Assembly (NCBI GenBank): GCA_016642085.1
Contig: VOQV01000002.1
Span: 1-64,000, forward strand
DNA from: Pantoea sp. Brub
Lineage (GTDB): Bacteria > Pseudomonadota > Gammaproteobacteria > Enterobacterales > Enterobacteriaceae
Length of the DNA stretch: 64,000 nt
Reading direction: 5' to 3'
Position 1 is the stretch's first letter. Each line of letters opens with the position of its first letter. Positions 11,998-24,914 of the stretch are shown here, piece by piece. The notes beneath the pieces are model-generated. The model was not told the origin of the DNA, ran no database searches, and saw nothing but the letters and a program-made list of their open reading frames with translations. The translations under genes were made by a program, and so were the position numbers.

Positions 11998-14717
11998 TAA
12001 ATAACTTCCTGTAAATTATCAATGTTTCTATTTATTAAGAAAAGTGGTACACCAGGCATGCCAATCGGTAAACCAATCTGGCCTGATTGCAATTTAGATG
12101 ATGTTTTTATCGGGAATTTAAATATTTGACCTAAACAAGTAAATTGAACAATTATATTGTTACTAAATTTTAGTTTATAAGCATCTTCCTTATTAAGGAG
12201 TAATATTGGATCTAATGCTATTTGTTGAAAAATTGGATCCCGTTGAAACATTTCTTCGCTATCAAATAGTTTATATAAAGGAACAATACGCCAAAAATTA
12301 CTTGGAATAAAAGCATTCGGTATATTATTAAACCAAGGAAGTAATGTTTTTGTAGTTGTAAATATTTTAACTCCAGGATCTCCATGAATTAGTTCACCAC
12401 CTATTTCATTTTGAAATTTATTCCATGATTGTACAGAATTCCATCCAGGATACCAAGCAAATGGAATTTGTGAATTATGTGATTGAGGTTGGTTATTACC
12501 TTCCATAGAAAAAGTAAACATCGTGTCAACATCTTGAGGTTGACGTGGTTCATGTATATTTTTATTAGCTAATATGGCAGTTCGTCCACTAGCACGACAT
12601 GGTAAACGTGATATTTTTTGACCATGAATGCGAAAGTTCGCATTTGGAGATGCACTTTTAATTTCTTTCAAATTTGGAAAATTTACAATTAAATCGTCAA
12701 TAACATTATCTAAACTTTTCCAGCTCACATCACAATTATTAATTTTGTTTTTTAAATAGTGTAACCAACGCCAACTTGCTAATAAAATAATATTATTATC
12801 ATAATATGAAGGATTATACACTTGAAAAAAGCGTTGAGCACGTCCTTCATTATTAATAACAGTACCACTACTTTCAACATAACTAGCAGTTGGAAATACT
12901 AAATTAGCTTTTTTAACTGTATCAGTATTTTGATGATCGATTGCAATTATATTTGCAGCTTTAGTCAATGCAGAATCAATTGATTGTTTAGGTGCATATC
13001 TGTAAAGATCATTTTCTAATATTACTAAAGTATCAGCTTTACCATTATTAATTTCTTTTAAAGCACTATTTAAAGTTTTTTGACCTATAATACTTAAACC
13101 AATACTATTGGTATATCTTGATAATAAAATAAGACTAACATCACTACCCTTACATTTTAAAGATCTTGCTATATTTCCAGCTGCTTCTATAATTGTAGAG
13201 CTACCTGAATGAACGCCCGAAATGATTAGTGGTTTTTTTGCATTTATTAAAGATTTGACAATTAAATTCACTTTATTTTTTAGAGTATTATTAAAATCAA
13301 TGACACATGGAGAATTACAGTCAATTGAATTAGCAATTGCAAAACCAAGACGAGCTTGATCTTCAACTGCTGCATAATAACTCCAAGATGAAATATCATC
13401 TAATTTAGTTTTATAAAAATTTGTTAAAAATAATGGATATTTATCATTTTGAGCTATATTAGATATAGCTGTTGCATGCCAAGATTCTATTTTATATTTT
13501 TTGGCTATTTTATATGCTTTACTTTTAATTGCTTGACGTATTGATAAAGCAAGACGTGCCCCTACTTGAGTAACATCTTCTCCTAAAATTAATATTGCAT
13601 CACAATTTTCAACTTCTCTTAATGAGGGTATATTTATACCGCTTTCAAATAATATTTTAATTATTACATCAAGACATTTTTGTTCAATATCCAACGTACT
13701 TACATAAAAGTTTTCTGCACCAACTAATTTGTAAAGTGCAAAATTACTTTCAAGACTAGCACGAGGAGATCCAATCCCAATTACTTTTTTTGCTTTTTTA
13801 AATATGTTAGCACCTGTATTAAGTGCTTCTTGTATACTAATTTTTACTCTTTGATGTTTCTTTAATTCTATAGGATATAAAGGACGATCTTTACGATTTA
13901 TATAACCATAATTAAATCTTCCTAAATCACAAAGAAAATAATGATTTAAAGTACCATTATAACGATTATTAATACGGCATATTTTGCCATATCGTTCACT
14001 AACACTGATATTACACCCAATACTGCAATGTTGACATATACTAGGTGCAAATTGCATATCCCATTTACGACTATAATTGTCTAAATTTAATTTATCAGTA
14101 AAAACTCCAGTTGGACATATTTCAATTAAATTACCAGAAAATTCATTATTAAGTACATCTCCATCTATACAACCAAAATAGATATTATCATGAGTCCCAT
14201 ATACACCTAAAGATTTGCCACCAGAGTAATCTTTATAATAACGAATACAACGATAGCAAGTTATGCATCGATTCATTTCATGCCGAATGAATGGACTAAT
14301 ATTTTGATTATAATAAGAACGTTTGTTATAACGATATTTGCGTAAAGTATGTCCATTCATGACAGTCATATCTTGTAAATGGCAATTGCCTCCCTCTTCA
14401 CAAACTGGACAATCATGTGGATGATTATTCATTAATAATTCAATTATACTTTTGCGAAATTTTTTTACTTCACTATCTTCAATAGAAATATATGTATTAT
14501 CAACAGCAGGTGTCATACAAGACATAACAATAAAACCAACAGTATCTTTTGAATTTTTAAATTGTTTAATCGCACATTGACGACATGCTCCAATACTTCC
14601 AAGAACAGGATGCCAACAAAAATATGGAATATCTAAACCAAAAGATAAACATATTTTTAATAAATTATCTTTTTCATTTACACTATATTTTTTACCGTCT
14701 ATATGGATTGTGATCAT
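11997..14717 (-). CDS. nuoG: NADH-quinone oxidoreductase subunit G
   Basis: 906 aa; N-terminal 2Fe-2S and 4Fe-4S motifs, CQHCSIGCN...CDLGRF extra cluster, molybdopterin-oxidoreductase-like domain. Confidence 0.97.
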   Translation of the reverse strand: MITIHIDGKKYSVNEKDNLLKICLSFGLDIPYFCWHPVLGSIGACRQCAIKQFKNSKDTVGFIVMSCMTPAVDNTYISIEDSEVKKFRKSIIELLMNNHPHDCPVCEEGGNCHLQDMTVMNGHTLRKYRYNKRSYYNQNISPFIRHEMNRCITCYRCIRYYKDYSGGKSLGVYGTHDNIYFGCIDGDVLNNEFSGNLIEICPTGVFTDKLNLDNYSRKWDMQFAPSICQHCSIGCNISVSERYGKICRINNRYNGTLNHYFLCDLGRFNYGYINRKDRPLYPIELKKHQRVKISIQEALNTGANIFKKAKKVIGIGSPRASLESNFALYKLVGAENFYVSTLDIEQKCLDVIIKILFESGINIPSLREVENCDAILILGEDVTQVGARLALSIRQAIKSKAYKIAKKYKIESWHATAISNIAQNDKYPLFLTNFYKTKLDDISSWSYYAAVEDQARLGFAIANSIDCNSPCVIDFNNTLKNKVNLIVKSLINAKKPLIISGVHSGSSTIIEAAGNIARSLKCKGSDVSLILLSRYTNSIGLSIIGQKTLNSALKEINNGKADTLVILENDLYRYAPKQSIDSALTKAANIIAIDHQNTDTVKKANLVFPTASYVESSGTVINNEGRAQRFFQVYNPSYYDNNIILLASWRWLHYLKNKINNCDVSWKSLDNVIDDLIVNFPNLKEIKSASPNANFRIHGQKISRLPCRASGRTAILANKNIHEPRQPQDVDTMFTFSMEGNNQPQSHNSQIPFAWYPGWNSVQSWNKFQNEIGGELIHGDPGVKIFTTTKTLLPWFNNIPNAFIPSNFWRIVPLYKLFDSEEMFQRDPIFQQIALDPILLLNKEDAYKLKFSNNIIVQFTCLGQIFKFPIKTSSKLQSGQIGLPIGMPGVPLFLINRNIDNLQEVI

Positions 14718-14823
14718 AAAAAATTATCTTCTATACAAACCTGTTTAAATGAATAATAATTGTTATTTATAATAATTAGTAAATATAAATGTGCAAAACA
14801 CTAATTATCATTAAATATATTAT

Positions 14824-16173
14824 TTATATGAATTTGATTTTATAATCATTAGGTTGAATTCCTGCAATTGGTTGAATATCAACAGGCATTGTTGATATTA
14901 TTCCATCTTCAAATTCTTCACGAAAATACTTAATTGCACTTTGTAATGGTTCAACAGCACCAGGTGCGTGAGCACAAAAAGATTTACCAGGACTAAGATT
15001 TTGACATATTTGTTGTAATATTTCAATATCACCAGGTTTACCTTGTTTTTGTTCTAAATCATGTAAAATTTTTACACTCCATGGTAATCCTTCTCGGCAT
15101 GGTGTACATAAGCCACAAGACTCTCTTGCAAAAAATTTTTCGATATTTAATACTAGTGAAACCATGTTAATTTTATCATCGACAGCCATAGCAATAGCAG
15201 TACCTAAACGACTACCAGCTTGAGTAATACTTAAAAATTCCATTGGCAAATGTAAATGTTCATTAGTTAAGAAATCAGTACTTGCTCCTCCTGGTTGCCA
15301 AGCTTTAAGTTTTAATCCAGTTTTCATACCACAGGCATAATCTTCAAGAATTTCATGAGCTGTAATGCCAAATGGTAATTCCCATAAACCAGGATTATTA
15401 ACTCGTCCAGAAAAACCCATTATCTTAGTTCCAGTATCTGGACTTTTAGAAATATTCTTATACCACGATACTCCATTAGCTACAATAGCTGGTATATTTG
15501 ATAAAGTTTCAACATTATTTATACAAGTAGGTCTTCCCCAAAGACCTACATTCGCAGGAAATGGAGGTTTAAAACGAGGGTTAGCCCTTTTACCTTCCAA
15601 TGAATTAATTAATGCAGTTTCTTCTCCACAAATATAACGGCCAGCACCAGTATGAATAATCAAATCAAAATTAAAATTACTATTTAAAATATTATTCCCA
15701 AGTAAATTAGCTTCATATGCTTCATTAATAGCTTTTCTTAAATGAATAGCAGCGTCTATATATTCACCACGCAAAAAAATATAACCTCGATAAGTATTTA
15801 AAGCAAAAGCAGTTATTAACATACCTTCAATTAATTGATGAGGCATTTGTTCCATTAATAAACGATCTTTATAGGTACCTGGTTCCATTTCATCTGCATT
15901 ACAAATTAAATATTTTTTTTTAATTAAATTATCTTTAGGCATTAAACTCCATTTTAAACCAGTAGGAAAACCTGCTCCACCTCTTCCCTTTAAACCAGAT
16001 TCTGAAATTAATGCTATTAATTCACTAGAAAGCATTGTATTTAAAGCTATTTTTGCACCTATATATCCATTTTTACTACAATATTCTTTCATCCAAACTG
16101 GTTTTTTATCTTTTCTTAAACGCCATGTTAAAGGATGAGTTTCAGGGGTCATGATAATTTGTTTTTCTATCAT
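14824..16173 (-). CDS. nuoF: NADH-quinone oxidoreductase subunit F (FMN/NADH/4Fe-4S)
   Basis: 449 aa; [38 protein letters not shown]. Confidence 0.98.
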   Translation of the reverse strand: MIEKQIIMTPETHPLTWRLRKDKKPVWMKEYCSKNGYIGAKIALNTMLSSELIALISESGLKGRGGAGFPTGLKWSLMPKDNLIKKKYLICNADEMEPGTYKDRLLMEQMPHQLIEGMLITAFALNTYRGYIFLRGEYIDAAIHLRKAINEAYEANLLGNNILNSNFNFDLIIHTGAGRYICGEETALINSLEGKRANPRFKPPFPANVGLWGRPTCINNVETLSNIPAIVANGVSWYKNISKSPDTGTKIMGFSGRVNNPGLWELPFGITAHEILEDYACGMKTGLKLKAWQPGGASTDFLTNEHLHLPMEFLSITQAGSRLGTAIAMAVDDKINMVSLVLNIEKFFARESCGLCTPCREGLPWSVKILHDLEQKQGKPGDIEILQQICQNLSPGKSFCAHAPGAVEPLQSAIKYFREEFEDGIISTMPVDIQPIAGIQPNDYKIKFI

Positions 16174-16685
16174 TTATATTGCTCCAAAATAGTAGCAATA
16201 AATTCCTGTTTTAAATTGGTATATGTTTTGTCGTTTATCATTATTACCGGTCCTTTATCACAATTACCTAAACAACAAACAGGTAATAAAGTAAATTTAT
16301 TATCATGAGTAGTTTGACCAGGTTTAATATTTAAATGATTTTCTATAAATAACTTAATATCTTCATAACCATTAATATAACATACCACACTATCACAATA
16401 ACGAATGATATAGCGACCAACAGGTTGACGAAAAATTTGACTATAAAACGTAGCTATACCTTCTAAATCACTAGCAGGAATTTGAAGTATTTTAGAAATA
16501 GCAATGATTGCATCATTAGATATCCATCCTCGGTTATTTTGTACAATTTTTAATGCTTCAATAGATAATGCTCTTGTATTTTCATAATATTTTTTTTCAT
16601 ATTTAATAGCATTACATTCTGCTTGACTTAGCACAAATGATTCTTTGGTATGTTTTTTCGTAACAACTATTTTTTTTATGTACAT
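16170..16685 (-). CDS. nuoE: NADH-quinone oxidoreductase subunit E
   Basis: Open ORF extends to 16721, but homology to NuoE starts near MYIKK at 16685, just past the nuoCD stop; CDSVVC and CLGNC motifs. Confidence 0.93.
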   Translation of the reverse strand: MYIKKIVVTKKHTKESFVLSQAECNAIKYEKKYYENTRALSIEALKIVQNNRGWISNDAIIAISKILQIPASDLEGIATFYSQIFRQPVGRYIIRYCDSVVCYINGYEDIKLFIENHLNIKPGQTTHDNKFTLLPVCCLGNCDKGPVIMINDKTYTNLKQEFIATILEQYK

Positions 16686-16689
16686 ATAC

Positions 16690-18489
16690 TTAACGATCCA
16701 CATCAGACATAACAAAATCAATACTACCTAAATAAACAATTAAATCAGATATTGAACTACCACGTATTACTGAAGGAATTTGTTGAAGATGGGGAAAACT
16801 TGGAGTACGTATACGCGTACGGTAACTCATATTTGTACCATCACTAATTAAATAATAACTATTTATACCTTTAGTTGCTTCTATCATTTGAAAAGTTTCA
16901 TTAGCAGGTATAACTGGACCCCATGATATATTAATAAAATGAGTAATTAAAGTTTCTATATGTTGTAATGTACGTTCTTTAGGTGGAGGTGTAGTTAAAG
17001 GATGATCTACTTTAAATGGTCCTTCAGGCATATTTATTAAACATTGTTTTAAAATAGATAATGATTGCCATATTTCTTCCATCTTTAATTTAACTCTAGT
17101 ATAAGAATCACTAATGCCAGTACCTATGGGAATTTCAAAATCAAACGATTCATAGCCTGAATATGGACGATATTTGCGTAAATCAAAATCTACTCCTGTA
17201 GCTCTTAAGCCTGCACCAGTAGTTCCCCATGCTAATGCTTCATGTTTATTATAAGACGCAATACCTTGTGAGCGTTTCATTAATATTTTATTTTTTAAAG
17301 CAACTGTATCATATTCTTTTATTCTTTTTGGTATCCAATTAAGAAGATTACGTAACAATTTATCCCAACCTTGAGGCAGATCATGAGCTAAGCCTCCAAT
17401 TCTAAACCAAGCAGGGTGCATACGAAAACCAGTAATAGCTTCAATAACATCATAAATTTTTTGACGATCAGTAAATGCTAAAAATACTGGAGTCATAGCA
17501 CCAACATCTTGAATAAAAGTAGAAATATATAGTAAATGACTATTAATGCGAAATAGTTCAGACAACATTACTCGAATAACATTTATACGATCCGATACAA
17601 CAATACCAGCTAGCTTTTCCACTGCTAATATGTATGGCATTTCATTTACACATCCACCTAAGTATTCAATACGATCTGTATATGGAATATAGCTATGCCA
17701 AGATTGTCGTTCAGCCATTTTTTCTGCACCACGATGGTGATAACCTATATCTGGAACACAATCTATTATTTTTTCTCCATTTAATTGAAGAAAAATGCGA
17801 AATGCACCATGTGCAGAAGGATGATTAGGTCCAAGGTTAAGAAACATAAAATCTTGACTACCTGTACTTCGTTCCATACCGTAATCTTCTGGATTTAGAA
17901 CTAATGCTTCCATTTCTAAATCTTCTTTTTGTTTATTTAATATAAAAGGATTAAATTCAGTAGCACGTGCTGGATAATCTTTTCGTAAAGGATGACCTTT
18001 CCAATTAGATGGCATAATAATTCGTACTAAATTTGGGTGTCCATCAAACTTAATACCAAACATTTCCCATGTTTCTCGTTCATACCAATTTGCATTTACA
18101 AAAATTTTAGTAATAGTAGGAATATGTAAATCATTTTCAGATAAAGCTACTTTAATTATCATATCTTTATTATGTAATATAGATAATAAATGATAAAAAA
18201 CGGAAAAATCTGCTTTAGGTAAATTTACACGCTGAGTACGAAAACGTTCATCTATACCGTGTAAATCATATAACATTGTATAAAAATTAGGTTTTTTAGT
18301 TAAAACTTTAACTATTTTTATTAATTGATTGCGATTAATCCATATGACTAAAATACCCATTCTGCTAGATTGAACAATGAAATTTCCTATTCCTAAATAT
18401 TTATTTAATTCATGAATTACTGGATCATCTAAATGATCTTGATTTTTAGGTGCACTAGTATTTTTTACATTGAAATTTATCATAAACAA
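16690..18489 (-). CDS. nuoCD: NADH-quinone oxidoreductase fused subunit C/D
   Basis: 599 aa; NuoC N-terminal part fused to NuoD ([33 protein letters not shown]). Confidence 0.97.
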   Translation of the reverse strand: MFMINFNVKNTSAPKNQDHLDDPVIHELNKYLGIGNFIVQSSRMGILVIWINRNQLIKIVKVLTKKPNFYTMLYDLHGIDERFRTQRVNLPKADFSVFYHLLSILHNKDMIIKVALSENDLHIPTITKIFVNANWYERETWEMFGIKFDGHPNLVRIIMPSNWKGHPLRKDYPARATEFNPFILNKQKEDLEMEALVLNPEDYGMERSTGSQDFMFLNLGPNHPSAHGAFRIFLQLNGEKIIDCVPDIGYHHRGAEKMAERQSWHSYIPYTDRIEYLGGCVNEMPYILAVEKLAGIVVSDRINVIRVMLSELFRINSHLLYISTFIQDVGAMTPVFLAFTDRQKIYDVIEAITGFRMHPAWFRIGGLAHDLPQGWDKLLRNLLNWIPKRIKEYDTVALKNKILMKRSQGIASYNKHEALAWGTTGAGLRATGVDFDLRKYRPYSGYESFDFEIPIGTGISDSYTRVKLKMEEIWQSLSILKQCLINMPEGPFKVDHPLTTPPPKERTLQHIETLITHFINISWGPVIPANETFQMIEATKGINSYYLISDGTNMSYRTRIRTPSFPHLQQIPSVIRGSSISDLIVYLGSIDFVMSDVDR

Positions 18490-18574
18490 ATCACAAATTT
18501 TAGTTTATAATTAACTAATTTGAACGTTAGTACATAATTAATTTAAAGTTATATGAATTTAAGATAATATTATT

Positions 18575-19249
18575 CTAAATTTTATCTTGTGTTCTTAATT
18601 TACTTACAGAAATATGTTCTTTATGTTTTTTTTTTCTTTCAGATGTAACATTAGCACGATAAATACCTTGATCCCCTATTACCCAGGAAAGTGGCCGACG
18701 TTCTTTATCTATTACATCTTGTAATAATAATAATCCCTGTATATAAGCTTCTGGACGAGGTGGACAACCAGGAATGTATATATCAACAGGTAGAAATTTA
18801 TCAACGCCTTGAACTACAGAATATATATCGTACATACCACCAGAATTAGCACAAGCACCCATAGAAATTACCCATTTAGGTTCTAACATTTGGTCATATA
18901 AACGTTGTATTACTGGTGCCATTTTTATAAAAGGAGTACCTGCTATTACCATAAAATCAGCTTGACGAGGGGATGAACGCATAACTTCTGAACCAAATCG
19001 TGCAACATCATGCACTGCAGTGAAAGATGTTACCATTTCAACATAACAACAAGACAGACCAAAATTATAAGGCCAAAGAGAATTTTTTCTACCCCAATTA
19101 ATTATTTTATGTAATGTTTTTTTAAGTTTACCCATATAAATATTGCGATTAACATATTGCTCTAACGGATCATTAACAATTTGTTTATTTTCTAATGGAT
19201 AATTGTTATTGCTATTGGATATATTAATTTTAGTTAAGGTATATTGCAT
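18575..19249 (-). CDS. nuoB: NADH-quinone oxidoreductase subunit B
   Basis: ORF reaches 19273; start MQYTLTKI (19249) matches Nuo[27 protein letters not shown]. Confidence 0.97.
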   Translation of the reverse strand: MQYTLTKINISNSNNNYPLENKQIVNDPLEQYVNRNIYMGKLKKTLHKIINWGRKNSLWPYNFGLSCCYVEMVTSFTAVHDVARFGSEVMRSSPRQADFMVIAGTPFIKMAPVIQRLYDQMLEPKWVISMGACANSGGMYDIYSVVQGVDKFLPVDIYIPGCPPRPEAYIQGLLLLQDVIDKERRPLSWVIGDQGIYRANVTSERKKKHKEHISVSKLRTQDKI

Positions 19250-19250
19250 C

Positions 19251-19706
19251 TTAATATTTGCCTTTTTTAGCATTATTAATTTTTATAAAATAATTATTAA
19301 ACTGGTTATGCAGAATTTCATTTTTATTGGGTATGCAATCCCAATTTAATACTCCCATTTTTATAATATAAATTAAACTTACCAAAAGCACTGCAATAAA
19401 CATTGTTGCTTCTATAAAACCGATCCAGCCATTTTCACGTACAGAAACTGACCATAAATATAAAAACAGTGCTTCAACATCAAATATTACAAATAACATA
19501 GCAATTAAATAAAATTTTATTGATAATCTTATATTTGTATTTCCAACAGATTTAATGCCAGATTCAAAAGGTGTATTCTTGTAACGTGAATAAGATTTAC
19601 CACCTAATATCCAACCGCCTATTAACATTATAATACAAATAAAAAAACTAATAAGAAAAAAAATAGCAAAAGACCAATGATCATTTGTTTCATTATTATA
19701 TAACAT
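19251..19706 (-). CDS. nuoA: NADH-quinone oxidoreductase subunit A
   Basis: 151 aa; [23 protein letters not shown] signature. Confidence 0.96.
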   Translation of the reverse strand: MLYNNETNDHWSFAIFFLISFFICIIMLIGGWILGGKSYSRYKNTPFESGIKSVGNTNIRLSIKFYLIAMLFVIFDVEALFLYLWSVSVRENGWIGFIEATMFIAVLLVSLIYIIKMGVLNWDCIPNKNEILHNQFNNYFIKINNAKKGKY

Positions 19707-19931
19707 ATAATTAAGTTAACTCATGTGTGTAAATTAAATTCATATAATTATGAATAATATATATTATTATATAACAGTAATTGTTATATATAAATAATAT
19801 TAGTATTATATATATTACATCAAATTATAATAACAATTTATTTTGTTATAAAATTTGTATAAAATTGTACACTAAATGCTATCTTTACTATTTAATAACT
19901 TTTATTGTTCTAATGTAAATAAATTATATTT

Positions 19932-19991
19932 ATACGTTAGAAACGTATTAATTATTATTAAATACATTATATATGTATTTAATAATAATTA
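19932..19991. repeat. Two adjacent perfect inverted repeats upstream of nuoA
   Basis: ATACGTT-aga-AACGTAT (19932-19948) directly followed by TAATTATTATTAAATACAT-tatat-ATGTATTTAATAATAATTA (19949-19991, 19-bp perfect stem). Confidence 0.85.
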
Positions 19992-20195
19992 GATAAAACA
20001 TAAAAAATATTTTTTAACTTATTAAAATTTATATTATTTATATACAATATAATTATTATTTATAAATTATAATTTATACTTGTATTAATATATGGTAATA
20101 TAAATAGATATATATAACTGTAGCTAAAATACATATAATATTTTGTCTATTAATGCATGTTAAATATATTAATCAGCAAATATATGAAATAAATT

Positions 20196-21002
20196 CTAAA
20201 TATTAAAAACAGCCCAAATTGGCGCATGATCTGAAGGTTTCATCATACCCCGAATATCATAATCAATACCACTGTCAATACAATATGCAGCAAGTTTTTC
20301 ACTTGCTAATAATAAATCTACACGTAATCCTCTATTTTCAATAAAACCTTTTGATCTATAATCAAACCATGAAAAACAATTATTTATATGTGGATGATGG
20401 TTACGCCATGTATCAATAAATCCTAATTGTAATAAATTATTCATCCACTCACGTTCTTCTGGAAGAAAAGAACATTTACCAATTCGTAACCAACGTTGAC
20501 GATTTTTTTCTCCTATACCAATATCTATATCATTATAACTAATATTCATATCCCCCATGATTATTATCAATTTATTTTTTTCTAATCTTTGAATTAAATA
20601 ATTTTTAAGATCATAAAAAAAATCTTTTTTTTTAGTAAATTTGATTTTATTATTGCGATTTTCTCCTTGAGGAAAATAACCATTAATTACAATGATATTA
20701 CCAATATTACTAGAAATTTCTATTGTAATTAAACGTCGTTGAACATTTTCTTCCTCTGCTGGAAAACCTTTAAATATTTTAATTGGATGTATTTTAGTTA
20801 AAATTGCAACACCATAATGTCTTTTTTCTCCGTGATAAAAAGAATGATAACCTAATGTATTTATATAATCATGTGGAAATAAATCATCTTGTACTTTAGT
20901 TTCTTGTAATCCAATTATATCTGGTTCATGTTTTTTAATTAATGTTTCAAGTTGATGTATTCGTGCTCTTATTCCATTCAGGTTAAATGAAACTAATTTC
21001 AT
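20196..21002 (-). CDS. xthA: Exodeoxyribonuclease III
   Basis: 268 aa; [28 protein letters not shown] motifs. Confidence 0.97.
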   Translation of the reverse strand: MKLVSFNLNGIRARIHQLETLIKKHEPDIIGLQETKVQDDLFPHDYINTLGYHSFYHGEKRHYGVAILTKIHPIKIFKGFPAEEENVQRRLITIEISSNIGNIIVINGYFPQGENRNNKIKFTKKKDFFYDLKNYLIQRLEKNKLIIIMGDMNISYNDIDIGIGEKNRQRWLRIGKCSFLPEEREWMNNLLQLGFIDTWRNHHPHINNCFSWFDYRSKGFIENRGLRVDLLLASEKLAAYCIDSGIDYDIRGMMKPSDHAPIWAVFNI

Positions 21003-21360
21003 AAATTATACCACGCAATAAATAAATATATTTTATATACCTATATTAAATTTAACCAACATTAGATATCAATGATATTTTTCTCAATGTATATTTATAT
21101 ATGACATATAAATTGTTTATTGAAAATGTATATTATTTGTTTTATATATTATTATTTTCTTATTAAAAGTATAACATTGATCGCAATAAATATTATTTAA
21201 TAAATTAATAAATGTTAATATAATATATTTAAACATTAAATTATTTTCATTTTAATTGATATAGCTAATTATATTCATTTATCGTTCATATTGATATATC
21301 TATTAATTAGATAAAGAATTATATATGTAATACTCATTTAAAATAAAAGAAATCTCTCAT

Positions 21361-22269
21361 ATGTTTAATGACAAATTTAAAGTTAAACAAGCAATCATAC
21401 CAGCAGCTGGATTAGGAATACGCATGTCACCTGTTACTAAAATAATTCCTAAAGAAATGTTACCATTAGTTGATAAACCTATAATTGAATACATTCTTAG
21501 AGAATGTATTTTATCTGGCATTAATGATATTATTTTAGTTACACATCCATCTAAACATTGTATAAATAATTATTTTAATATTGATCACTCAGATAAACAA
21601 ATAAAACAAAACATTAAATTTCAATTATTAGCTAATTCAGAATCTACTATTTCTGCTAACATTACAATAATACAAATTCCAGAAAATAATATAAAAGGAA
21701 TAGGATATGCAATTATGTGTGCTTATCCTTTAATAGGCAATAAACCGATTGCAATAATTTTACCAGATGTAATTATCGATGAATATAAATCTAATCTAAA
21801 TAAAACTAATTTAGCAGCAATGTTAATTCGTTATGAAAAAACAGGTTGCAGTCAAATTATGGTAAAATCAGTATCTGATGTTACTGCTTATGGTATAGTA
21901 GATTGTAAAGGAGTTGAATTAAATCCAGGTGAATATGCTAAAATAATAGGTGTAATTGAAAAACCAAAATCACATGAAACATTATCTAAGATGGCAATAG
22001 TAGGTCGTTATGTACTATCAGCAGACATTTGGCAAATAATACAGAATACCCCTTTAGGAAAAGATAACGAAATGCAATTAACTGATTCTATTAATATATT
22101 AATAGGCAAAAGATCTGTTGAGGCATATTATTTAGAAGGAGTAAGCTATGATTGCGGAAATAAATTAGGATATATGAAAGCTTTTGTAGAATATGGCATA
22201 CATCATGCAGACTTAGGAAAATATTTTTCTCAATGGCTTTATAATCTCTTTTTTCAAAATAATAATTAA
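21361..22269 (+). CDS. galU: UTP-glucose-1-phosphate uridylyltransferase
   Basis: 302 aa; IIPAAGLGIRMSPVTKIIPKEMLPLVDKPIIEYI. Confidence 0.96.
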   Translation: MFNDKFKVKQAIIPAAGLGIRMSPVTKIIPKEMLPLVDKPIIEYILRECILSGINDIILVTHPSKHCINNYFNIDHSDKQIKQNIKFQLLANSESTISANITIIQIPENNIKGIGYAIMCAYPLIGNKPIAIILPDVIIDEYKSNLNKTNLAAMLIRYEKTGCSQIMVKSVSDVTAYGIVDCKGVELNPGEYAKIIGVIEKPKSHETLSKMAIVGRYVLSADIWQIIQNTPLGKDNEMQLTDSINILIGKRSVEAYYLEGVSYDCGNKLGYMKAFVEYGIHHADLGKYFSQWLYNLFFQNNN

Positions 22270-22474
22270 TTTTTTTGCATTTGTTATTAAAATTTATATT
22301 GTAAATATTTGAAATATTATATTTTTATTATGTGCATTTTATTAAGTATTTTAACTTTATTATTCATTGTTCACATTTTGCATATCAATAACACACTTAT
22401 TTATGTAGTTAATAGTTTGAATATTTCTAATATAAACAAATATTTAAAATACATCAATGTTTATATACACTTTT

Positions 22475-23938
22475 TTATAACAGTGGACTAAAAAAATAAA
22501 ATATTCGTTCAACAATGCGTTTCCACCATGAACGTTTTAACCAAAGTGCTTGATCTAATAAAATAGAATTAGCAATATATTTTTTTTGTAAATAATACAT
22601 ATTATTGCTAAAATTAGAGTCATCTACAATTAATGTAATTTCAAAATTAAGCCATAAACTTCTCATATCAAGATTAAAAGTGCCTAATAAAGTTAATTGT
22701 CTGTCTACTAATATACTCTTTGTATGGAGCAAACCTCCTTTAAATTGATAAATTTTAACTCCTGCTTTTAATAATTCATTAAAAAAAACTCTACTAGCCC
22801 ATTTTACTAAAAAAGAATCATTATGACGTGGAATAATGATTTTTACATTTACACCACGCAAAGCTGTAGTACAAATTGCATGCAATAGATCATCACTAGG
22901 CACAAAGTAAGGTGTAGTAATAATTAATTGTTTGCGTGCTGAGTATATAGAAGTTAATAGTATTTGATGCATAATGTCTTCTAAAAATTCAGGACCAGAA
23001 GCAATTACGTTAACTGCACATTTATTATTGTGTTTATATAAACGCATAAGTTGTGGGTTAATGGTTGGTGGAATATGATTGCCTGTTTCAATTTCCCAAT
23101 CACAACTAAATATAATACCTATTATAGCTGAGATCGGTCCTTGTATTCTTACCATTAAATCTATCCATTGACCAACTCCAGCACTTTGTTTAAAAAAACG
23201 TGGATCAACTAAATTCATGCTACCAATATAAGCAGTATAATTATCAATTAATACTAATTTACGATGTTGCCGCACATCCATACGACGTAAAAATATACCT
23301 AATAATTTAACTTTCAATGCTTCTATTATATTAATACCAGCACTACGCATTATTGCTACCCATGGACTACGGAAAAATGAAGTGCTGCCAGCAGAATCTA
23401 ACATTAATCTACAATTAACTCCTCTGCGTGATGCTTCTATTAAAGATTCTGCAACTTTATCAGCTAATCCTCCTGGATGCCAGGTATAGAATATAATTTC
23501 TATATTTTGATGTGCATTTTTAATATCATTGATGAGTGATATCATAATTTTATCAGTATTAGAAAGTAATTTTAAATAATTACCTTTAATACCAGGAATA
23601 CCTTGTCTTTGTTTACATAATTGGAACAATGAATATGCAACATTACTATATTCTGCTACAAAAAATTTTTTTAATTGTTTAAAATCATTAAGATATTTAG
23701 CAAGAGTTAGATAAGTAGCATGAACTCTTTTTGTGCGACGCTTACCTAAATATAATTCACCAAATGATAAATAAGCTATAATACCTAATATAGGAAAGAT
23801 ATAAATTATTGAAAACCAAGAAATGACTGAATTAATAGATCTGCGTTTCACTATTAATATTCGTAAAACAATTACACTAATTAATAACAAATAAATCAAT
23901 AAAAAAAATAAATTTATAATTTTATAAAAAATAATCAT
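22475..23938 (-). CDS. cls: Cardiolipin synthase A
   Basis: 487 aa; two HKD motifs (HRKLVLID and [10 protein letters not shown]). Confidence 0.96.
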   Translation of the reverse strand: MIIFYKIINLFFLLIYLLLISVIVLRILIVKRRSINSVISWFSIIYIFPILGIIAYLSFGELYLGKRRTKRVHATYLTLAKYLNDFKQLKKFFVAEYSNVAYSLFQLCKQRQGIPGIKGNYLKLLSNTDKIMISLINDIKNAHQNIEIIFYTWHPGGLADKVAESLIEASRRGVNCRLMLDSAGSTSFFRSPWVAIMRSAGINIIEALKVKLLGIFLRRMDVRQHRKLVLIDNYTAYIGSMNLVDPRFFKQSAGVGQWIDLMVRIQGPISAIIGIIFSCDWEIETGNHIPPTINPQLMRLYKHNNKCAVNVIASGPEFLEDIMHQILLTSIYSARKQLIITTPYFVPSDDLLHAICTTALRGVNVKIIIPRHNDSFLVKWASRVFFNELLKAGVKIYQFKGGLLHTKSILVDRQLTLLGTFNLDMRSLWLNFEITLIVDDSNFSNNMYYLQKKYIANSILLDQALWLKRSWWKRIVERIFYFFSPLL

Positions 23939-24246
23939 ATAAAAATATATACCATTTATAAAATAAATTTAATAAGATAATATCAAGATGATATGTATAA
24001 AAATATTTAATGAACTCCAATTTAATTATAATTAGTACATATCAATAATAATTAAAAACTTTGTTACTAATATTTATATAATTAAAAAATTATTGAATAT
24101 AAAATATAATTGAATTAGTTATATCGAATCCAATAAACTTAAAATGCATTATATTATATAATTATATGTATTCTTATTACTAATAAGAATTTTAAAAAAT
24201 AACTAAACAGTAATTTTATATTAATAATTAATATTTTAAATACGTA

Positions 24247-24282
24247 TTACATGATACTTATCATATATAAAGTATCATGTAA
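24247..24282. repeat. 13-bp perfect inverted repeat between cls and yciB
   Basis: TTACATGATACTT-atcatatata-AAGTATCATGTAA. Confidence 0.85.
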
Positions 24283-24360
24283 AAAATTAATGAAATTTAT
24301 ATGAATAGCATACTTTATATTAAATGAGTTAAATTGAAATAATTGTTTTTATATACATAA

Positions 24361-24888
24361 CTAGCAATTATTTTTTTTCCAAGTATATATTATATTAAAT
24401 ATAACAAACACTAATGTTAAACTAGTTAAACCAAATACTTTAAAATATACCCATAATTCTTCTGATAAATAGGAAGCTACTAAGGTATTAGTTAATCCAC
24501 AAAAAAGCAAAAATATTATCCACGATACATTTAATTTTTTCCAAATATTATGAGAAATTTTTAAATTTTTACCTAACATTTTTTGTATTAACAACCTATC
24601 TGAAAAAAAATGATTAAATAACAATACCATAGCAAAAATTATATAAATAAAAGTTATTTTCCATTTTATAAATAAATTACTATGAAAATGTATTGTCATT
24701 AAAGAAAATACAGTTACTAATGAAAAATTAATCAAATATATTTTTTTTATTTTTTTATCAATTAACCAATTTATAAGCAACACCAAACTACTTGCAAAAA
24801 TTAAAATTTTAGAAGCAATGAATATATTATATATTTTATAAAAAATAAAAAAAGTAATTAAAGGAAAGATTTCTAAAAATAATTTCAT
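24361..24888 (-). CDS. yciB: Inner membrane protein YciB (IspA/IspZ septation family)
   Basis: 175 aa; IKWKITFIYIIFAMVLL and LIQKMLGK match YciB; synteny next to yciC and trp. Confidence 0.9.
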   Translation of the reverse strand: MKLFLEIFPLITFFIFYKIYNIFIASKILIFASSLVLLINWLIDKKIKKIYLINFSLVTVFSLMTIHFHSNLFIKWKITFIYIIFAMVLLFNHFFSDRLLIQKMLGKNLKISHNIWKKLNVSWIIFLLFCGLTNTLVASYLSEELWVYFKVFGLTSLTLVFVIFNIIYTWKKNNC

Positions 24889-24914
24889 ATTATTTAATTT
24901 AAAGTTAACTATAT

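Noticed and set aside
15365-15637. 90-aa + strand ORF
   Set aside because: Antisense to conserved nuoF
16686-16721. N-terminal extension of nuoE overlapping nuoCD
   Set aside because: Translates the end of nuoCD in another frame; NuoE homology begins after 16685
17634-17828. 64-aa + strand ORF
   Set aside because: Antisense to nuoCD
22309-22491. 60-aa hydrophobic + strand ORF between galU and cls
   Set aside because: Looks like a membrane peptide, but Ile/Leu/Tyr/Asn-rich as expected from random AT-rich sequence, overlaps the cls 3' end, no recognisable family
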